NCBI GenBank assembly: GCA_902478995.1
Contig: CABSNF010000073.1
Location: 1-10,243, forward strand
From: an uncultured Collinsella sp.
Lineage (GTDB): Bacteria > Actinomycetota > Coriobacteriia > Coriobacteriales > Coriobacteriaceae
Length of the DNA stretch: 10,243 bases
Direction: 5' to 3'
Shown here: positions 5,716 to 10,243 of the stretch, piece after piece
Numbering within the stretch: the first letter of the stretch is position 1
Layout: each line of letters starts with the position of its first letter
Notes under the pieces: model-generated
Database searches by the model: none
The model's input: only the letters and a program-made list of their open reading frames with translations
Told to the model about the DNA's origin: nothing
Position numbers and translations under genes: made by a program

Positions 5716-7386
5716 ATGGCAGCTAAAAAATCATCTCCCTTGAAGATCATCCCGCTCGGCGGCCTTGATGGCATCGGCAAGAACATGACGGTCTTCGAGT
5801 GCGGCGACGACATGGTGCTCGTCGACGCTGGTCTCATGTTCCCCGACGACTCCCAGCCCGGTATCGACCTGGTACTTCCCGACTACACCTACGTTCTGGA
5901 GAATGAGGAAAAGCTCCGCGGCATCGTCGTTACTCACGGTCACGAGGACCACACCGGTTCGCTTCCGTATCTGCTGCAGGATCTCAACAACAAGGTGCCC
6001 ATCTTCTCGAGCAAGCTGACGCTCGGCTTTATCGAGGGCAAGCTCTCCGAGTTCCGCATTCGTGCACCCAAGTTCCGTGAGGTCAAGGGCGGCAGCCACG
6101 TCAATCTCGGTGGCATCTCGCTCGACTTCTTCTCGATGACGCACTCCATCCCCGGCGCTCTGGGCGTGTTCATCCGCACCAACCAGGGCACCGTTATGCA
6201 CACCGGCGACTTTAAGCTCGACCAGACGCCCATCGACGGCGTCACGCCCGACTATGCCGCTATCAGCCGCTTTGCCAAGCAGGGTATCGACCTGCTACTG
6301 TCCGACTCCACCAACGCCACGGTCCCCGGCTTTACCAAGTCCGAGGCCGAGGTTGGCCCCAATCTGCTGCATGCCATCAAGAATGCTCCGGGCCGCGTGT
6401 TCGTCGCGTCGTTCTCGAGCCACATCCATCGTCTGCAACAGATCTGCGACGCCGCCCGCAAGTGTGGCCGAAAGGTCGTCGTGACCGGACGTTCCATGCT
6501 CACCAACACCCGCGTGGCGCGCGAGCTCGGTTATCTCAACATCGATGATGCCGATATCATCGATGCCTTCGATATTGACAACCTGCCCGACGACAAGATC
6601 GTCGTCATGTGCACCGGTTCTCAGGGCGAGCCTCTGTCGGCCCTTTCGCGCATGGCCAACGGCGAGCACAAGACGCTCTCCATCCACGAGGGCGATACCG
6701 TCATCCTCTCGGCAACGCCGGTCCCTGGTAACGAGAAGGCCGTTCAGCAGGTCGTCAACAGCCTCGCCAAGCTTGGCTGTGACGTGTGGGATAAGAACCG
6801 CGCCCTCGTTCACGTCTCGGGTCACGGTAGCCAGGAGGAGCTTAAGCTCCTGATGGCCATGGCCAATCCCACCTACTTTATGCCGGTTCACGGTGAGGCC
6901 GTGCATCTGCGCGCCCATGCCCAGCTGGCCCGCAAGATGGGCATCAAGGATGATCACATCTTTATCCTCGACAACGGAGATACGCTCGAGATGCGTGGCG
7001 GTATCGTCAAGCGCGGTACGCCCGTCGAGTCTGGCGTCGTCTACGTCGACGGACTGCGCATCGGCGATACCGACCCTATCGTTCTGCGCGATCGTCAGAA
7101 GCTTGCCAACGACGGTATGGTCACGGCCGTCGCTATCGTTTCGCTCAAGCACAAGAAGATCGAGGCCATCGAGTTCTCGGGCCGCGGCGTGTCCTTTGCC
7201 ATCGACGACCAGTTCTCCGAGGACGCCTCGGCTTCCATCATGAAGACGATCGAGAAGGGCAAGTTCAGCTTTACGAGCAGCGGTTCCGATGCCATTCGCA
7301 AGGCCGTGCGCGACTCGCTCTCTAACTTTATCTGGAGCCGTACGCGCACTCGTCCGATGATCATCCCGGTCGTCATGGAGGTTTAG
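5716..7386 (+). CDS. rnj: Ribonuclease J
   Basis: A 556-residue metallo-beta-lactamase/beta-CASP ribonuclease, the usual RNase J length. The family acts as a 5'-3' exonuclease and endonuclease in mRNA decay and rRNA maturation with two zinc ions. Visible: the HGHEDH zinc motif at 74-79; THSIPG from 142; the zinc-ligand Asp in HTGDFKLD at about 165; SDSTNA near 196-201; a beta-CASP insert with FSSHIHRLQQ near 233-242 and MCTGSQGEP near 298-306; SGHGSQEEL near 368; PVHGE at 390-394, carrying a beta-CASP histidine; and a C-terminal domain ending RTRTRPMIIPVVMEV. Start choice: ATG 5716 begins MAAKKSSPLKIIPLGG, the family-like N-terminus. The frame is open back to ATG 5623, but those 31 residues show no conservation pattern. 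The nearest ribosome-binding site (AAAGG, about 15 nt upstream) is farther than usual. The stop is 1 nt before ftsK. All key residues look intact. Confidence 0.97.
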   Translation: MAAKKSSPLKIIPLGGLDGIGKNMTVFECGDDMVLVDAGLMFPDDSQPGIDLVLPDYTYVLENEEKLRGIVVTHGHEDHTGSLPYLLQDLNNKVPIFSSKLTLGFIEGKLSEFRIRAPKFREVKGGSHVNLGGISLDFFSMTHSIPGALGVFIRTNQGTVMHTGDFKLDQTPIDGVTPDYAAISRFAKQGIDLLLSDSTNATVPGFTKSEAEVGPNLLHAIKNAPGRVFVASFSSHIHRLQQICDAARKCGRKVVVTGRSMLTNTRVARELGYLNIDDADIIDAFDIDNLPDDKIVVMCTGSQGEPLSALSRMANGEHKTLSIHEGDTVILSATPVPGNEKAVQQVVNSLAKLGCDVWDKNRALVHVSGHGSQEELKLLMAMANPTYFMPVHGEAVHLRAHAQLARKMGIKDDHIFILDNGDTLEMRGGIVKRGTPVESGVVYVDGLRIGDTDPIVLRDRQKLANDGMVTAVAIVSLKHKKIEAIEFSGRGVSFAIDDQFSEDASASIMKTIEKGKFSFTSSGSDAIRKAVRDSLSNFIWSRTRTRPMIIPVVMEV

Positions 7387-7387
7387 T

Positions 7388-10168
7388 TTGGCGCGCGGAT
7401 CTGCACAAAACGCCAAAGGCAATAAAGCCAACAACCAACCGGCATCTGCTAAGGGTGCCGGTTCCCATCTTCGTGCCAATAAGGGCCACGAATCCGAGTT
7501 CGATGAGTTCGAGCCCCTGGTCGAGCCTTCGGCCAATCGCGATATCGCCGGCGTGGTCATTGCCGTTTTGGCGATTGCGTCCTTCATTGCCGTGATTTCC
7601 CCGGCAACGGCACCCGTGACAGCTGCGGTTGCCGGTTTCTACCATCTTGGCTTTGGCCTGGGCGCCTACGTGCTGCCGATCGTCATCTTGCTGTTTGCCG
7701 CCACGCTCTTTTTGGGTGAGGACTCGCCGCTCAACATTCGCTCGGTCGCGGGTGGCGCCGTGGTCTTTATCGCCGTCGTTTCCATTCTTTCGCTGATGGT
7801 GCCGGGTACGAGTGTCTCGTGTGACCTTATGTTCACGCCGCAAAATTTGTCCGCCTCGGGTGGCTACATCGGTGCGTTTATTGCGAGTGCGCTGCAGAAT
7901 GCCCTGGGTAAGCCTATCGCGATGGTAGTCCTGTTGGGCCTTGTCGTCGTGGGCTTGGTCATCATCGGCTTTTCGGTTGGCGGCGTGCTGCGCTCTGCTC
8001 GCGACCGTGCGGCCGATTTTGCCGAGCGCCGTCGTGCCGATGTTAACGCGAGTCCGTGGGGTGACGACGAAGCCCTGTCGGTGCCCGGCGTTGCCCGTCC
8101 GCACCTGAGCATTCTTCGTCAAAAGGGCTCCGATGCTGCAGTGACCACGGTCATGGGCAACGATGTGGACCCGGTTTTGGACAATGACGACGAGGACGAG
8201 GATCCGTTTGTCGACGTATCCGATGCCGTGGAGGCCGAGCGCGCTAAGACGACGCTGCTGCCGCGCCGCCATGCCAAGAAGGGCAAGGCTGCGCCTAAGC
8301 TCAATACGAGTGAGCCCGACCCGTCTTGGTCCGATAGCGAGATTGAGCTCACTGAGGGCGATGACGAGGACGACGAGGCGCCGATTGAGACCGCAAAGAC
8401 AACTTTGCTGCCGAGTCGCCATGCCAAGCGCGAACAGGTAACCGGCCAGCTTTCGATGGAAGACGACCCCGATAAGATTGACGAGTCCGAGCCGCCGTTT
8501 GCCGTGAATCCTGTCTCGGCAGCACCTCAGATTCCCGACTTCTTGAAGCATCCCAAGGTTGCCGATGCGCCTGCCTCGAGTGCTGTCGGATCGGCTGCGG
8601 CTAGGGATGGGGGAGCGGACGGCGGCGCCGCAGATAACGAGGGCGAAGAAGAGGATGGCCTTAAGCTTCCGCCACTCGAAATCCTGCATGCCAACCCGCA
8701 GTCGGCGTCCTCCGCGTCTTCTGACAAGGAGCTGGAACAGACTGCCGAGTCGCTTCAGTCCACGTTGCTTGAGTTTGGCCGCAGTGCCCGCGTGGTCGGC
8801 TGGATCGCCGGCCCCACGGTGACGACCTTTAAGCTGCAACCTGGCGAGGGCGAGCGCGTGAGCAAGATTTCGAGCCTCGAGGACGATATCGCGCTTTCGC
8901 TCGCTGCCCAGTCGGTGCGTATCTTTGCCCCGATCCCCGGCACCTCGCTCGTGGGCATCGAGATTCCCAATCGCAAGCGCCAAAACGTCAATCTGGGCGA
9001 CGTGCTGCCCTATGTGAAGGGCGGTCCGCTCGAGCTCGCCATCGGGCGCGATGCCGAGGGCACGCCTGTTGTCGCTGACCTCGCCAAGATGCCCCACCTG
9101 CTTATTGCCGGTACGACCGGTTCTGGTAAGTCGGTGATGATCAATTCCATCATCACGACCCTGCTCATGCGCGCCCTTCCCGAGGACGTTCGCCTGATCA
9201 TGGTCGACCCCAAGCGCGTCGAGCTTGCGGGCTATAACGGTCTGCCGCATCTCTATGTCCCCGTGGTGACCGAGCCCAAGCAGGCCGCGAGCGCTCTGCA
9301 ATGGGCCGTGTCCGAGATGGAGCGTCGCCTGAAGGTCTTCGAGCGTCTCAATGTGCGTAAGATCTCGACCTATAACGAAAAGCAGGCCGCCGGCGAGTTT
9401 GAGCATTACGATAACCCGCCGCAAAAGATGCCCTATCTGGTCATCATCATTGACGAGCTCTCGGACCTGATGATGGTCGCCGGTAAGGATGTCGAGGCCT
9501 CGATCGTACGTATTGCACAGCTGGGCCGTGCCGCCGGTATTCATCTTATCGTGGCCACGCAGCGCCCCAGCTCCAACGTGGTGACGGGCCTCATCAAGGC
9601 CAACATCACCAACCGCATCGCCTTTAACGTCGCCACGGGCATCGACTCGCGCGTCATTATCGACCAGATGGGTGCTGAAAAGCTCACCGGTTTGGGCGAC
9701 ATGCTGTTCTCCAAGGTCGACTGGGGCAAGCCTCGCCGTATCCAGGGCTGCTTTGTTTCGGATGACGAGATCAACGAGATTGTCGAGTTCGTCAAGTCGC
9801 AGAGCGAGCCCGACTACCACGAGGAGATTCTGTCTGCCGTGGCGCCCGCTTCCATCTCCATGGCGGGTGGCGGCGGCATTGTCCGCACCGGAGTCGCCGA
9901 GCCGCAAGACGATGATCCGCTCATTTGGGAAGCCGCCCATATTGTGGTGGAATCGCAGCTTGGCTCCACATCTGGCCTGCAACGTCGTCTGAAGGTTGGC
10001 TATGCGCGTGCCGGGCGTATTATGGACATGCTGGAAGAAAAGGGTGTCGTCGGCCCGCCCGACGGTTCCAAGCCGCGCGAGGTCCTGTTGGACGAGGAGG
10101 GGCTTGCCGCGCTGGAATCTGTCGACGCCGAGATGGCACGTGAAGATCGTGAGTTTGGAGGATTCTGA
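7388..10168 (+). CDS. ftsK: DNA translocase FtsK/SpoIIIE
   Basis: A 926-residue inner-membrane-anchored ATP-driven DNA pump that clears chromosome ends from the septum and supports dimer resolution. Order: a basic and polar N-terminus; four or so membrane segments (about 53-73, 92-110, 119-138, 175-200); a long acidic low-complexity linker (about 210-450) holding two copies of AKTTLLPxRHAK at 286 and 336; a RecA-like motor with Walker A GTTGSGKS at 575-582, PKRVELAGYNGLPHL, Walker B IIIDEL with D689-E690, and ATQRPSSNVVTGLIKANI; and a winged-helix gamma domain from about 840 (DPLIWEAAHIVVES, LQRRLKVGYARAGRIMD) that in the family reads KOPS/SRS-type sequences. The start is TTG at 7388, chosen because ATGGAGG at 7375-7381 sits 6 nt upstream and the rnj stop is at 7384-7386. 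Coupling with rnj is likely. The stop TGA overlaps the next ATG (ATGA). Confidence 0.96.
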   Translation: MARGSAQNAKGNKANNQPASAKGAGSHLRANKGHESEFDEFEPLVEPSANRDIAGVVIAVLAIASFIAVISPATAPVTAAVAGFYHLGFGLGAYVLPIVILLFAATLFLGEDSPLNIRSVAGGAVVFIAVVSILSLMVPGTSVSCDLMFTPQNLSASGGYIGAFIASALQNALGKPIAMVVLLGLVVVGLVIIGFSVGGVLRSARDRAADFAERRRADVNASPWGDDEALSVPGVARPHLSILRQKGSDAAVTTVMGNDVDPVLDNDDEDEDPFVDVSDAVEAERAKTTLLPRRHAKKGKAAPKLNTSEPDPSWSDSEIELTEGDDEDDEAPIETAKTTLLPSRHAKREQVTGQLSMEDDPDKIDESEPPFAVNPVSAAPQIPDFLKHPKVADAPASSAVGSAAARDGGADGGAADNEGEEEDGLKLPPLEILHANPQSASSASSDKELEQTAESLQSTLLEFGRSARVVGWIAGPTVTTFKLQPGEGERVSKISSLEDDIALSLAAQSVRIFAPIPGTSLVGIEIPNRKRQNVNLGDVLPYVKGGPLELAIGRDAEGTPVVADLAKMPHLLIAGTTGSGKSVMINSIITTLLMRALPEDVRLIMVDPKRVELAGYNGLPHLYVPVVTEPKQAASALQWAVSEMERRLKVFERLNVRKISTYNEKQAAGEFEHYDNPPQKMPYLVIIIDELSDLMMVAGKDVEASIVRIAQLGRAAGIHLIVATQRPSSNVVTGLIKANITNRIAFNVATGIDSRVIIDQMGAEKLTGLGDMLFSKVDWGKPRRIQGCFVSDDEINEIVEFVKSQSEPDYHEEILSAVAPASISMAGGGGIVRTGVAEPQDDDPLIWEAAHIVVESQLGSTSGLQRRLKVGYARAGRIMDMLEEKGVVGPPDGSKPREVLLDEEGLAALESVDAEMAREDREFGGF

Positions 10169-10197
10169 TGGCTGCACGCTTTGGTGACATGCTGCTC
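10168..10197 (+). CDS. Start of an unidentified gene downstream of ftsK (truncated by contig end)
   Basis: ATG 10168 overlaps the ftsK stop as ATGA, with GGAGGA at 10157-10162 as ribosome-binding site, so a coupled gene begins here. Only MAARFGDMLL is likely to be real, because the sequence folds back on itself at 10197/10198. A helix-turn-helix (RodZ-like) protein often begins in a similar way, but ten residues cannot establish that. Confidence 0.5.
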
Positions 10198-10218
10198 GAG
10201 CAGCATGTCACCAAAGCG
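10177..10218. repeat. 42-bp perfect palindrome at contig end (probable fold-back artifact)
   Basis: Bases 10177-10197 and 10198-10218 are exact reverse complements with no loop, directly abutting the adapter. A loopless 21-bp palindrome at a coding start, ending exactly where adapter begins, is best explained by fold-back during library preparation or by assembly of a read onto its own complement. Bases after 10197 should be treated as non-genomic. Confidence 0.85.
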
Positions 10219-10243
10219 CTGTCTCTTATACACATCTGACGCT
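10219..10243. other. Nextera transposase adapter remnant (library artifact)
   Basis: Bases 10219-10237 are the reverse complement of the 19-bp mosaic end, and GACGCT (10238-10243) continues into the read-1 side adapter. Together with the left end, this means the contig carries untrimmed adapter at both termini. Confidence 0.97.

Noticed and set aside
7373..10177. A 934-codon open frame on the - strand opposite ftsK
   Set aside because: It is the codon-bias shadow of ftsK: TTA, CTA and TCA codons, which would read as stops on the other strand, are rare in this G+C-rich gene. The translation is low-complexity, lacks recognisable domains, and starts beyond the ftsK stop.

Overview
The window is a short-read contig with Nextera adapter sequence at both ends. 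It appears to come from a GC-rich actinobacterium, most likely a Coriobacteriia gut organism of the Collinsella/Olsenella type. That placement is an inference from codon use (strong C/G third-position bias in the housekeeping genes), protein flavour and the order pnp - RNase J - FtsK. No 16S or other marker is present to prove it.

Layout. (1) 29-1111: the C-terminal half of polynucleotide phosphorylase (pnp), followed by an intrinsic terminator. (2) 1158-5507: an accessory island between pnp and rnj. Its outer limits are two inverted copies of a small palindromic repeat (copy A 1158-1306, copy B 5407-5507). Each has the same 81-bp centre but its own private, perfectly complementary outer arms. 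Inside lies an apparent IS1595-type transposon (about 1370-5322) with 30-bp imperfect terminal inverted repeats. Its cargo, in order, is a badly decayed IS1595-family transposase, a small RelB/DinJ-like ribbon-helix-helix protein, and a one-polypeptide restriction-modification gene (nuclease + N6-adenine methylase + one target-recognition domain) split by a single in-frame TAA. A strong terminator closes the cargo. The R-M gene is visibly more A+T-rich than everything around it, which suggests separate acquisition. (3) 5716-10168: ribonuclease J (rnj) and the DNA translocase FtsK/SpoIIIE, 1 nt apart and probably co-transcribed, then the first codons of another gene overlapping the ftsK stop.

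How the parts work together. PNPase and RNase J are both mRNA-decay exonucleases, and the island sits between them. FtsK is a membrane-anchored motor for chromosome segregation at division. The island looks like a transposon that carried an R-M module with a ribbon-helix-helix regulator in place of a classical controller protein. In this copy both the transposase and the R-M gene carry inactivating lesions.

Most worth a second look: the transposon/R-M/RelB-like arrangement, the palindromic repeats whose arms appear copied from local flanking DNA, and the domain-boundary nonsense codon in the R-M gene. The last 46 bases before the window end are a fold-back palindrome plus adapter and should not be read as genome sequence.
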